A DNA stretch of 64,000 nt from Firmicutes bacterium UBA4845 (GCA_002399975.1 DHER01000147.1:14260-78259); one strand, 5' to 3'; positions 53,644 through 62,540 are shown, counted from the first letter of the stretch. Numbers and translations are program-made. Notes: generated by a model from the letters alone, not told the origin.

Positions 53644-55431
53644 TTAATTAAGAGTTACTCTATGGTAATTTTGGTTATTGACTTTTACAACTTCAACCAA
53701 GTAATCAACCATCTTATCTATATCATTATCAGCATTTATACCCATGGCCTCTAATTTATCCGATACATCTACAGGCAAATCATCGCCCTCTATTATCTCG
53801 TTCAATCTTCCGCCCATTACTATAGGTACATCTATCTCAAGTTTTTTTAATCTTTTAACCATTTCTTCAGCAAAACTATATGCAATGCCATTATAGGTGC
53901 TGATTAACACCGCTTTACTTTCAGTTTCGATAACCATTTCACCAATTTCTTCAACTGCAACGTTAGTGCCAAGGTCAAATACATTTGCACCGGCTTTAAT
54001 TAATACATTCTTACTTATTTCTTTGCCAAATTCATGAACATCCGTGGAAGCAATCACCACATTCATTCCCTTTAAAGGCTGTTCACTTAATGCTGGTATT
54101 CCATTTATTATAGTAGTCTGTTGCTTATCAATTTCCTTAACGATAGAAGTAGGTCTCACAGGCACTCTGGATCTCATAGCCGCCGGATCCTTTTTACCAA
54201 CGCCAAAGTTGGTTTCTAATTGTGATACTCCTATTGCCTTAAGAGCTGCCAACACTTCTCCCGGATGGTTAATATCAATATTTTGATCATCTAAACCGTT
54301 AAGAACTCTCTCGAAGAAGATATTGCCACATGCCACCAAAATATCTGCTTCCGCTTCTATTTTTTGAACGTCTATATAATCTTTATAATAAGCCGCGGAT
54401 TCAATTGCCATATCAGCTGTATGATGAGCATCTATTATTTCATCTGCAGATGGAACTCTTATTGCTTCTGTAACAGGAATCGGTGTTATAGCGTGTCCGC
54501 TAGGACATATCATTTGCCCAATTGCATCTGCAATAGAATATCTTGCTATTGCCCCGTAATTTTTAGGCATATTATATGAGAAATCAAGTGTATTTCCATA
54601 TATCATTGTTCCGGGAGTATTGTAAGTATTAATTTTACCCATTGCACTGTTAAAAATTATTCTTATCATCGGATCATTAAACAAATTACCAAAACAGTGC
54701 CCTACTCTAGCACCTAAAAGATCCTCGCATACATATCTTTCCAATTTTGCATATCCGACCAAATTAGCTAAGTCATGAAACTGAGCACCAAATCCGTCAT
54801 CAAGATTAGAGTGAATAATAGTACCCTTATCTCTTAGTCTTGACATTAATCCGATTGATTTAACCATATCTATAGTTCTGTATTCCTCCATATCAAATCC
54901 CGGATATTCATAAGTATAATAATGGGAAATATTACCTATAGTTGTAACCCCTGCTTTTAATCCTAAGGTTGTGTTAGTAAGTGAATTTAATGAACCTATC
55001 ATGTGGTCACCTAAATGGGGCTGAACAGGTTCAATCTGACCAAGACGGGCCCACTCATCTTCATTTTTTAATATTAAACCTGAGCCCGGTTGCATTTTAC
55101 TTCTATATTTTTCGGGTACACCCATTACCCAATCCATACATGCACCATAACGATCAATGTATGAACCAGAGTCTTTCAGCTCACCATAAATTTTCTTAAT
55201 GCCCTCTTCTTGACTTTGCCAGGAGTTCATACCAATAGCTGAGTGTTTCATGATTTTCTTTTCTTTCATCATCTGTTCTTTATATTCTCTTTCTGATGAA
55301 ACACCATACTTTTCCATGAATAGAGTTTTGCCAATTGTCACATTCTTTGCTATATCATCTATTTCGTGATTTAATGTTTTCATATCAGGTAAATCTTTAA
55401 TATTAAATCTCCATTTGAACTTTAGCTCCAT
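53644..55431 (-). CDS. Adenosylcobalamin-type mutase with C-terminal B12 domain, substrate unknown
   Basis: A 595-residue single-chain protein. Residues about 1-445 look like a glutamate-mutase-type barrel (GLKAGVTTIGNISHYY, HSNLDDGFGAQFHD, PSGHAITPIPVTEAIRVP). Residues about 453-590 are a cobalamin-binding Rossmann domain with DVHEFG (464-469), the histidine ligand motif DxHxxG, then AVLISTYNG and VMGGRLNEI. It has no PLP lysine motif of ornithine or lysine aminomutases and is not a CoA mutase. One-chain size and layout best resemble 2-methyleneglutarate mutase, but no nicotinate genes are here. The start at 55431 has AAAGGAG upstream. It heads the operon with the transporter. Confidence 0.7.
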   Translation of the reverse strand: MELKFKWRFNIKDLPDMKTLNHEIDDIAKNVTIGKTLFMEKYGVSSEREYKEQMMKEKKIMKHSAIGMNSWQSQEEGIKKIYGELKDSGSYIDRYGACMDWVMGVPEKYRSKMQPGSGLILKNEDEWARLGQIEPVQPHLGDHMIGSLNSLTNTTLGLKAGVTTIGNISHYYTYEYPGFDMEEYRTIDMVKSIGLMSRLRDKGTIIHSNLDDGFGAQFHDLANLVGYAKLERYVCEDLLGARVGHCFGNLFNDPMIRIIFNSAMGKINTYNTPGTMIYGNTLDFSYNMPKNYGAIARYSIADAIGQMICPSGHAITPIPVTEAIRVPSADEIIDAHHTADMAIESAAYYKDYIDVQKIEAEADILVACGNIFFERVLNGLDDQNIDINHPGEVLAALKAIGVSQLETNFGVGKKDPAAMRSRVPVRPTSIVKEIDKQQTTIINGIPALSEQPLKGMNVVIASTDVHEFGKEISKNVLIKAGANVFDLGTNVAVEEIGEMVIETESKAVLISTYNGIAYSFAEEMVKRLKKLEIDVPIVMGGRLNEIIEGDDLPVDVSDKLEAMGINADNDIDKMVDYLVEVVKVNNQNYHRVTLN

Positions 55432-55445
55432 TTTTATTTTCTCCT

Positions 55446-55535
55446 TTAACATTTTTTAATGCTTTTCAGCATTATTTCAATTGCAGCATCTTTAGTAAAA
55501 GTACTGCCAAACTCCACTGTAATCACATGTTTCAT
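55446..55535 (-). CDS. 29-residue ORF with an ASKHA-like motif
   Basis: A small frame with its own ribosome site (AAGAGG, seven bases) that ends 15 bases before the mutase start, so the two are coupled. It reads KHVITVEFGSTFTKDAA, close to the phosphate-1 loop DIGSTxTK that opens MutL/GlmL, the ATPase-fold partner of B12 mutases. It is either a truncated MutL remnant or a leader peptide. Confidence 0.5.
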   Translation of the reverse strand: MKHVITVEFGSTFTKDAAIEIMLKSIKKC

Positions 55536-55769
55536 AATATAACCTCTTCCAACTATGCAATACCCACAATTTCAATGTTTTTTTACTAGTATAGTTTATC
55601 GTTTTTTGCACTTTACATACATGCTGTTAACGATTACAATTATTCCCTGTTACCTTTTTATCATATATTTACTTTTGCAATTGTTTACAAACATTTTTTT
55701 CAGTCTGAAAGCATTTGCTTGTCTTTATCAAAGGTTCTTTCCTTGATAGTTTTTTTTCTATCATTGCAT

Positions 55770-55798
55770 ATTATAGTAAATTTTGTATCCGTTGTCAA
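55770..55798 (-). promoter_or_regulatory. Sigma-A promoter of the mutase-transporter operon
   Basis: Minus strand TTGACA (798-793), 17-base spacer, perfect TATAAT (775-770). It lies downstream of the sigma-54 promoter, so the operon has two starts. Confidence 0.75.
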
Positions 55799-55809
55799 AC
55801 GTTATTTTG

Positions 55810-55820
55810 TTGTATGACAA
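55810..55820. promoter_or_regulatory. Candidate GntR operator
   Basis: TTGTATGACAA, an 11-base palindrome of the TTGTnnnACAA type. On the minus strand it ends 11 bases before the -35 box. The 16-base block TTGTATGACAACAAAT recurs exactly at 62520 upstream of proC. Confidence 0.6.
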
Positions 55821-55852
55821 CAAATTTACTTTAAATTACTAGTAAATAATAC

Positions 55853-55870
55853 TAGCAAAATATATGCCAA
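55853..55870 (-). promoter_or_regulatory. Sigma-54 promoter of the mutase-transporter operon
   Basis: Minus strand TTGGCATATATTTTGCTA, GG-N10-GC. The transcript has a leader of about 300 bases before the first small ORF. No B12 riboswitch consensus was found in it; a small GATAG/CTATC hairpin is present near 55745-55762. Confidence 0.85.
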
Positions 55871-55999
55871 TCTTTTTTTAAAAAAACAAATTCCCCCATG
55901 TAAGATATGGGTAAAGCCTTAGAAATAGGGATAAGTTACAAGCATATTCACTTCTATTAAATTACAAATTTGATATTTTATCAAGCATAATTATTAAGG

Positions 56000-56145
56000 T
56001 GCGTCATTTTTGATACACAAATAGTTTGCTTTAAATCCATTAACTAAGGTGTGTTTGCGCAGAACTCATGTTTCATGACATTGACTCCAAAGGATTGTAT
56101 CAAATAATATACACTAAAAAGAGTGGTGTGACATAAACGCTACAA
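56000..56145. promoter_or_regulatory. Upstream activator elements shared by divergent sigma-54 promoters
   Basis: TGCGTCATTTTTGATACAC (56000-56018) and, inverted, TTGTATCAAATAATATACAC (56095-56114), then TGTGACATAAACGCTACAA (56127-56145). It is the same arrangement as at 51711-51874. The first element lies 130 bases from the minus-strand promoter; the last is 50 bases from the plus-strand promoter. Confidence 0.7.
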
Positions 56146-56194
56146 CAGCTCTTGTTTTATGTATAAAATTGCTATAAAACAGGCCGTTTTTATG

Positions 56195-56212
56195 TTGGTT
56201 CGATTCTTGCAT
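56195..56212 (+). promoter_or_regulatory. Sigma-54 promoter of the epimerase gene
   Basis: TTGGTTCGATTCTTGCAT: GG at 56197-56198 and GC at 56209-56210, ten bases apart. It is about 65 bases before the epimerase ATG. Confidence 0.8.
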
Positions 56213-56276
56213 TAGTATTTTACGCTCTTATTATTTGTTAGTAAAAAGAATAGCAAAAGTTATTATGGAGGTATAA

Positions 56277-57284
56277 ATGAAAGCAAAAAAGGTATTTAGA
56301 ACAATTGAAACACATACACTAGGGCACCCTACACGTAATGTTGTGAGTGGTTTTCGACATATTCCGGGTAAAACAATGGCTGAGAAATTTACTTATATGA
56401 AAGATAATGAAGACTGGTTTCGTAAAGTTTTGGCTTTTGAGCCACGCGGTAGCGAAATTATGTCTTGCACCTTGTTTACAGAACCTTGTACACCGGGAAC
56501 TGATGTGGGTGTTCTGTATTTTGAAGCAAGTTGCTGGTTGCCTATGTGCGGGCACGACACAATGGGTGCTGCAGTCGCTTTGATTGAAGCAGGTCTTGTG
56601 GAAGTGACAGAACCGGTAACCACTATTGAGATGGATACTCCTGCAGGTGTTGTTAGTGTTGAAGCAAATGTAAAAGACGGTGAAGTGGAAGAAGTCTCTT
56701 TCATAAATGCACCGTCATTGGTTTTAAATCGAAATGTTGAAGTTGATACAAAAGATTTCGGAAAGTTGACCTTGGATATCTCTTGGGGTGGCAATGTATA
56801 CGCCATTCTACCAGTTGAGAAAGTCGGGCTGACTATCGAACCTCATAACAGCAGCAAATTAGTTGCAGCAGCACAATCAATTGCAAAAGACATCAACAAT
56901 CAGGTACCGATTCATCATCCGGAATTATCATTTGTAGATAAGGTGACCCATATTGAATTTTCAGGACATCCAAAAAGCCCTGATGCAGATATTCAAAACT
57001 GCGTTGTAGCCCTTCCGAAAGTTGTAGACCGCTCCCCTTGTGGAACCGGCACATCTGCCAAAGCAGCTCTTTTATATGAAGAGGGTAAATTAGCAGTAGG
57101 TGATAGCTTTTACCATGAAAGCATCATTGGGTCTATTTTTAAGTGTGAAGTTGTTGAAGAAACTACAGTTGGTGGAATTACAGCCATTTATCCCAAAATA
57201 ACAGGTAATGCCTGTATCATGGGCTTCGCAACTTGGATACTTGATCCGAAAGATCCATTTCCTGAAGGCTTCCTACTTGATTAG
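56277..57284 (+). CDS. Proline racemase family epimerase, probable hydroxyproline 2-epimerase
   Basis: A 335-residue protein homologous to clostridial proline racemase. Both catalytic cysteines are kept: MCGHDTMGA near residue 90 and RSPCGTGTSA near 256. Family members with Thr at the second place are dehydratases, so this one should be a racemase or epimerase. In this setting the likely reaction is cis-4-hydroxy-L-proline to trans-4-hydroxy-D-proline, or L-/D-proline. GGAGG precedes the ATG. It is divergent from the mutase operon and has its own sigma-54 promoter. Confidence 0.9.
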   Translation: MKAKKVFRTIETHTLGHPTRNVVSGFRHIPGKTMAEKFTYMKDNEDWFRKVLAFEPRGSEIMSCTLFTEPCTPGTDVGVLYFEASCWLPMCGHDTMGAAVALIEAGLVEVTEPVTTIEMDTPAGVVSVEANVKDGEVEEVSFINAPSLVLNRNVEVDTKDFGKLTLDISWGGNVYAILPVEKVGLTIEPHNSSKLVAAAQSIAKDINNQVPIHHPELSFVDKVTHIEFSGHPKSPDADIQNCVVALPKVVDRSPCGTGTSAKAALLYEEGKLAVGDSFYHESIIGSIFKCEVVEETTVGGITAIYPKITGNACIMGFATWILDPKDPFPEGFLLD

Positions 57285-57331
57285 AAGTTATTAGATATAA
57301 TCTCTTTAAAAAATGTTCAACATAAGCCAAA

Positions 57332-57376
57332 ACTTCATGATAACTGAACAAATTCTCATTATCATGAAGTCTTATA
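57332..57376 (+). terminator. Terminator-like hairpin after the epimerase gene
   Basis: A 12-bp stem ACTTCATGATAA/TTATCATGAAGT with a 15-base loop, followed by CTTATAT. The rest of the 257-bp gap shows nothing definite. Confidence 0.55.
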
Positions 57377-57541
57377 TAAAAACCTCAATATTTACTTCCT
57401 TCATTATTTCTGCGCTTTTCCAACGTGAGTGTCAAATAGACCAAACCTTATTTTCTAACGTTGAAGTAATAATAAAAATATGATAAAATCTCATATGTTC
57501 TATTTTAGAGAGTATGATTTTCTATGAAGGAGAGGGTCTTA

Positions 57542-59308
57542 ATGTCAAATATACAAAACTTAATAGATAATATCAAGGATATGTCAATTTCTGGCATTAA
57601 ACGTAAAATTACAGGTAAGAACGCTTTAGTGAAAGATTTATTTGAATTTCTTTTTAAGCGAACTGATTTAAAATATCATCTGCTTGTTTTATGTACAGAA
57701 AAAGGTTTAATTTTAAATTGTCTTTCACCTGATTTAAATCAAGATCTTTCAGGATATTCAATTTCTTTTGATGTTTTCAATTCTCATGAAGAAGAACTGG
57801 TCTTCAATGATAGTTTAGAAGGTTTTACTTTAATCTCTGCCGTTTCAGAAAATTACATCCCCCTTGTCAATCAACTACAAACTAATTTAAAAATGTTACT
57901 GACAACATTTGATGTTAACAAAGGTCGGGAACAATATTTATTAAATTGTTTTAATTCAGTAGAGAATGCTATTTGCATATATGATAAAGATGCTTTTTTG
58001 TTATACGGAAATAAAACTTACTTTGAGAATATGCAAATATTCGACAAGGAAGCTGCTATTGGCATGAATATTCACGATATAACGAAACAATCAGGCATCA
58101 AAATTCAAGCCAAGAAAAGCGGTTCAAATAATTTGAAAATGATGGATGTATTAAAAAACGGCAAGAAAATTTTAGATTGGGAAGTAACGATAGAATCCCA
58201 GACTTCACCCAATAAAGCTCAGTATGTTTCTAATAATATGTATCCTATAAAAAATAAAAGTGGTAAAGTTGAAGGAATGATAGAAATTGCTTATTCACAC
58301 CAATTAAATTTAAATAAAACAAAAAAAATGATGGGTCTTACAGCAGAATACACATTTGATTCTATCATCGGAACAAGTCCTGTAATGACTGAAGTAATTC
58401 AGCAGGCAAAAGAATATGCCGACAGTCCTTATAATCTACTTATAGTAGGGGAAAGCGGAGTTGGAAAAGAACTGTTTGCTCAATCTGTTCACAATTACAG
58501 CAGCAGAAAAAGTGAACCATTTGTTGCTTTAAACTGTGCCAGCTTTCCTGAGAACTTAATTGAAAGTGAGTTGTTCGGCTATGTAGGCGGAGCATTTACA
58601 GGTGCCTCTAAAAATGGGCAAATAGGCAAGTTCGAACTAGCCGATGGAGGAACACTTTTTTTGGATGAAATCGGAGAATTACCTTATCATTTTCAATCAA
58701 AACTACTTCGTGTTCTTGAAACCCGTAAAATCACAAGAATCGGCAGTTCAACTCAAACTCCGGTAAATGTAAGAGTAGTTGCAGCAACTAACAGGGATTT
58801 AAAAAAAATGATATCTGAAGGTCTTTTCCGAAAAGATTTGTATTATCGCTTACAGGTTTTAAGTATTGAAATACAGCCTTTGAAAAAACGTGGAGAAGAT
58901 ATTTTGCTGTTGGCAGAAACATTTTTCAAGCAGGCTGTAAATTCTAATGGAGATGAACCTAAAGTTTTAGATTTAAATGCCCAGAAGTTTTTGATGGAAT
59001 ATGAATGGCCGGGTAATGTTCGTGAACTTAGAAATGTTATCCTTCGAATTAATCTATTGTCCAAAACAAATATTGTAACAAAGGATATTCTTGAATCTGC
59101 TATATATTCCAAAGGATATAATCTTAAGTCCAAAACCAATGAATCACCGGAAGTAAAGTTAAATAAACGTATAATGGATGTAAATAATTCTTATGCAAAT
59201 TTAATAAATGAAGCCCTAGATATTACCCAGGGCAATAAAAGTCAAGCCGCAGAGCTCCTAGGTGTCTCACGAAAAACATTGTATCGAATGATAGAAAAAT
59301 ATTGCTAA
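57542..59308 (+). CDS. Sigma-54 dependent transcriptional activator with PAS domain
   Basis: A 588-residue enhancer-binding protein. N-terminal region (about 1-125) of unknown type, a PAS domain (about 135-250, NAICIYDKDAFLLYGNKTYF), an AAA+ domain (about 275-500) with Walker A GESGVGKE, the sigma-54 contact loop GAFTGA and Walker B GGTLFLDEIGELP, and a C-terminal Fis-type helix-turn-helix (GNKSQAAELLGVSRKTLYRM). It resembles PrdR, the proline reductase activator. Being next to three sigma-54 promoters with shared elements, it is their likely activator, perhaps sensing hydroxyproline. The start at 57542 follows AGGAGAGG. Confidence 0.95.
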   Translation: MSNIQNLIDNIKDMSISGIKRKITGKNALVKDLFEFLFKRTDLKYHLLVLCTEKGLILNCLSPDLNQDLSGYSISFDVFNSHEEELVFNDSLEGFTLISAVSENYIPLVNQLQTNLKMLLTTFDVNKGREQYLLNCFNSVENAICIYDKDAFLLYGNKTYFENMQIFDKEAAIGMNIHDITKQSGIKIQAKKSGSNNLKMMDVLKNGKKILDWEVTIESQTSPNKAQYVSNNMYPIKNKSGKVEGMIEIAYSHQLNLNKTKKMMGLTAEYTFDSIIGTSPVMTEVIQQAKEYADSPYNLLIVGESGVGKELFAQSVHNYSSRKSEPFVALNCASFPENLIESELFGYVGGAFTGASKNGQIGKFELADGGTLFLDEIGELPYHFQSKLLRVLETRKITRIGSSTQTPVNVRVVAATNRDLKKMISEGLFRKDLYYRLQVLSIEIQPLKKRGEDILLLAETFFKQAVNSNGDEPKVLDLNAQKFLMEYEWPGNVRELRNVILRINLLSKTNIVTKDILESAIYSKGYNLKSKTNESPEVKLNKRIMDVNNSYANLINEALDITQGNKSQAAELLGVSRKTLYRMIEKYC

Positions 59309-59312
59309 CACA

Positions 59313-59352
59313 AAAGCACCAAACTTTTCAATTAATTGAAAACTGGTGCTTT
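59313..59352. terminator. Bidirectional terminator between the two regulators
   Basis: Stem AAAGCACCA/TGGTGCTTT with an inner TTTTCAATTAATTGAAAA palindrome between convergent genes. Confidence 0.8.
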
Positions 59353-59357
59353 ATATT

Positions 59358-60089
59358 TCAGTTGTCTTTATGCTTCAATTCATGAACTTCAATATCATCA
59401 AACAAATGAATGTGTGCGATTTTTTTTGCTTTTTCAGCATCATTATTTTTCAGCGCATCAAACAGTTCTCTATGCTGTTCTAAAGATTTCATTTTAAACT
59501 CATCTATGTTATTATACCAAGCATAAATATTTTCTATTATCTGTTGATTAAAAATATCATAATATGCAGTCAATGCACTTGTAATCAGATTATTGTCTGC
59601 TAATTCTCTAATATATGCATGAAACTGGTAATTTTTTTTCAACAGTTCTTTAGAATCATCAACAGCTTTTTCACATGCAATCATTAACTTTTCAAGTTCT
59701 TTTAGTCCTTCTTCATCAATCTTCTTTGCTGCAAGAAACACTGCTCCAGGTTCAAGTGCACAAACAAACTCAACCATCTCTCGTTTGTCAGCCAGTTCCA
59801 GACTTGCCAAGAAGTTCCCCTGCCTTGCAATATCATCTATTCCTTTAACATAGGTTCCATGCTTTGTCCTATGTATGAATCCTTGGGTATCTAGAATCTT
59901 ATAAGCTTCTCTCAATGTACTGCGACTAACATTTAATTTTTTGCAGAACTCATTCTCGTTTGGAAATACAAAACCGTACTTCAGCTCTCGAGAGACAATC
60001 ATATTCTTTATATTATCAGCCAAATAATCCGACTGAGTTTTAATTTCATTAACTACTAGTTTATCAAATAGTTTATCGTTGTTTTCCAT
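59358..60089 (-). CDS. GntR-family (FadR-type) regulator
   Basis: A 243-residue regulator. N-terminal winged helix (about residues 20-85; FPNENEFCKKLNVSRSTLREAYKIL in pieces NEFCKKLNVSRSTLREA) and a C-terminal all-helical FCD domain (about 105-225) with the metal or ligand histidines in NYQFHAYI and LEQHRELF. FCD regulators bind small carboxylates or amino acids. GAGGAG precedes the ATG. Candidate operators TTGTATGACAA lie at 55810 and 62520. Confidence 0.93.
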   Translation of the reverse strand: MENNDKLFDKLVVNEIKTQSDYLADNIKNMIVSRELKYGFVFPNENEFCKKLNVSRSTLREAYKILDTQGFIHRTKHGTYVKGIDDIARQGNFLASLELADKREMVEFVCALEPGAVFLAAKKIDEEGLKELEKLMIACEKAVDDSKELLKKNYQFHAYIRELADNNLITSALTAYYDIFNQQIIENIYAWYNNIDEFKMKSLEQHRELFDALKNNDAEKAKKIAHIHLFDDIEVHELKHKDN

Positions 60090-60290
60090 GTAATTCTCCT
60101 CGTTTCTAATAAATTATAACATGCATCATTCACATTCAATATCAAAATAAAATTGACTTATCATTATCAATAATCACAAACATATACTTATATATTATAT
60201 CAATTTTAAGTATCTTGCAACATACTAATACTTGAGTTTCCGTAGATTTACGATATTATTTAACTAAATAATATATTTTAGGAGGAAGTA

Positions 60291-61191
60291 ATGAAAAAGA
60301 TTATTTTTATATTAAGTTTAGTATTTATCTTAGCGTTCACATCAGTTACTGCATTTGCACAATCCACAGATGAAATAATTGTTGCGATAGACTCTGTTAA
60401 GGTCAACTTCACTGAAGATTCAGGTTTCCCTTTTGTAGATGAAAACTACAGAACCTTAGTTCCATTCAGACAATCTCTTGAAAGCTATGGCGCTACTGTT
60501 GAATGGGATAATGATAGTCGTACAGCTATAGCAATTAAAGAGAGCAATGTATATGGGAATGAATGATGAAGATGGTGATTTAACATGGACTAAATTCACA
60601 ATGGAAGATGAACTATTTGCTGATTTACTTAAGTATGATGAAGAAACAATTAAAGCTAATCAAGAATTGACGGAAAAATATATTAAAAACATTAAATATT
60701 TTGGAAAATATGCTGATGCTTCCGGAAAAACATTGTTGAGAATGGAATATATAATGTCCGGTGAAGTCTACAATGATGTATTTGATGAATATTTACTAGA
60801 AATGCCTGAACCAACAACTGAAGAAGAAACAATGACAGCTGAAATGATGAAGAGCTTTGCAGAAGGAGACTTCGGAGATTTAACTTTCATAGTATATATT
60901 GATGAAGCAAGCAAGGAAATAGTTAAATATGAAATGGATTTAGGTGATATGATAATTTCCATGATAGATGATATGGACATAAATGCAGAAGAAATCCCGG
61001 CAGAAGAAATGGAATTACTTAAACAATTGAAAGCAACCATGACTATGGAAATTTTGAATGTTAACCAGGCAAGTGATTTTGAAATTCCTCAAGAGGCGCT
61101 AGATGCTCCTGAAATGGAAGAATTAATTCAAGAATTAGAAGAAACAACTAATGAAGAAGAAATACCGGAGAAAGAATTAGACGAAGAATAA
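60291..61191 (+). pseudogene. Broken stalk-domain/DUF6612-like secreted protein
   Basis: Two frames of one former gene. The first (60291-60566) has a signal peptide (IIFILSLVFILAFTSVTAFA) and the start of a copper amine oxidase-like stalk domain (YRTLVPFRQSLESYGATVEW, DNDSRTAIAI), then stops. The second (60547-61191), in another frame, begins inside a domain like DUF6612 (MGMNDEDGDLTWTKF ... TMTMEILNVNQASDFEIP) and ends in a Glu-rich tail. An internal deletion with frameshift near 60545 explains it. A gap of about 200 bp before it holds only AT-rich sequence. Confidence 0.75.
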
Positions 61192-61201
61192 AATAGATAT
61201 A

Positions 61202-61230
61202 ACAAAAAGGAGGGTGACCCTCCTTTTTGT
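61202..61230 (+). terminator. Terminator after the broken stalk gene
   Basis: Stem AAAAAGGAGGG/CCCTCCTTTTT with a tight loop and terminal T run. Confidence 0.85.
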
Positions 61231-61303
61231 ATGTTTGTTTTTATTTAATAGAAACAATTTATATGTTAATATTAATATTATTAATATGGAAGTAGGTACA
61301 CAT

Positions 61304-62487
61304 ATGAGACGTATTTTAATTTGCATTATGACATTAATATTAATAGGATGCGGAAAAGTGACAGAACCACAAAAACCAATACACGATGATGTTGGTGAGG
61401 GTATCACAAATCCTCCTGTTATAGAAAAACCTATTGACCCTGTTGTTCCTGAAGAGCCAAAAGATAAGAGCTTATTCAGCCCTTATAAGGATGAAGCCAT
61501 AGACACATTAAGTTCCATGACATTGGAAGATAAAATAGGTCAAATGTTTCTAGTAAGATGTCCCCTACCTGAATAACTTGATTTATATCTTTCCATGAAG
61601 CCGGGTGGATTTATTTTATTCGGAAGGGACTTTGAAGGAAAAACCGGAGAACAGGTAATAGAAGATATAGCTTATTATCAAAAAAACAGCACAATTCCGA
61701 TGATAATGGGAGTTGATGAAGAGGTGGCACCGTGGTGAGGGTAAGTTCAAATCCACAGCTTGCAGAAGAAAGATTCAAATCACCACAAGAACTATATGCC
61801 CTTGGAGGATTTGAAGAAATAAAAAGGGATACTATTGAAAAATCTCGGCTCTTGCTCAGTCTTGGAATTAATTTAAATCTTGCGCCTGTTGCAGATATTT
61901 CTATTAATGAAACAGATTTTATATATCAGAGGGCTTTCGGAAAAGGTCCAATAGAAACTGCTGAATATGTTCAAACAGTAACAGAAGCCATGAAAGAAAC
62001 CGGCATATCTTCAACATTGAAACATTTCCCGGGATATGGAAACAATGTTGATACTCACACAGGCTCTGCCTATGATACTCGTCCTTATGAGGAATTTGTC
62101 AACAATGACTTCATACCATTTATATCGGGTATTGAGGCAGGAGCAGAGAGCATTCTTGTATCTCACAATATTATTGAAGCAATAGACAAAGATTTTCCCG
62201 CCTCACTTTCTAAAAACCTTATTGATATTCTAAGGAAGGACTTGGAGTTTACCGGAATTATTATAACAGATGATTTGTCCATGGGTGCAATTACTCAACT
62301 TGAAACAGAGTTGCCTCCTGAAGTTATAGCAGTCCTTGCCGGCAATGATATGCTGATAGTTACTGATTTTGAAAATAGTTTTAATGCTTTATTAAATTCT
62401 GTAAAATTAGGTGATGTTTCAACTGAAAAAATCGACGAATCTGTTTTAAGAATTTTACAATGGAAATATTATATGAAACTATTTTAA
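61304..62487 (+). pseudogene. nagZ: Broken glycoside hydrolase family 3 lipoprotein (beta-N-acetylhexosaminidase type)
   Basis: A lipoprotein signal with lipobox LIGC opens the frame, followed by a GH3 domain (MTLEDKIGQMFLVR). A TAA at 61574-61576 interrupts it; the same frame goes on through MKPGGFILFGRDF to GVDEE, where one base is missing near 61722: restoring it gives the family motif GVDEEGGTVVRVS. The rest (to 62487) is intact: LKHFPGYGNNVDTHTG and IITDDLSMGAI. Two lesions make the gene inactive, unless they are sequencing errors. The intact enzyme would remove GlcNAc from wall fragments. Confidence 0.85.
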
Positions 62488-62519
62488 TATGTTAAAAATT
62501 CTGAAAATAAATATATCGG

Positions 62520-62530
62520 TTGTATGACAA
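62520..62530. promoter_or_regulatory. Candidate GntR operator upstream of proC
   Basis: TTGTATGACAA, identical to the site at 55810-55820, and ten bases before the -35 box. Confidence 0.6.
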
Positions 62531-62540
62531 CAAATATAAT

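Noticed and set aside
53644..55431. D-ornithine or lysine aminomutase (OraE/KamD)
   Set aside because: There is no oraS-like partner and no PLP-binding lysine motif, and the barrel region does not resemble OraE or KamD.
55536..55842. Cobalamin riboswitch in the 300-base leader of the B12 mutase operon
   Set aside because: No B12-box or related conserved core was found; the leader holds instead a sigma-A promoter and a GntR-type palindrome.
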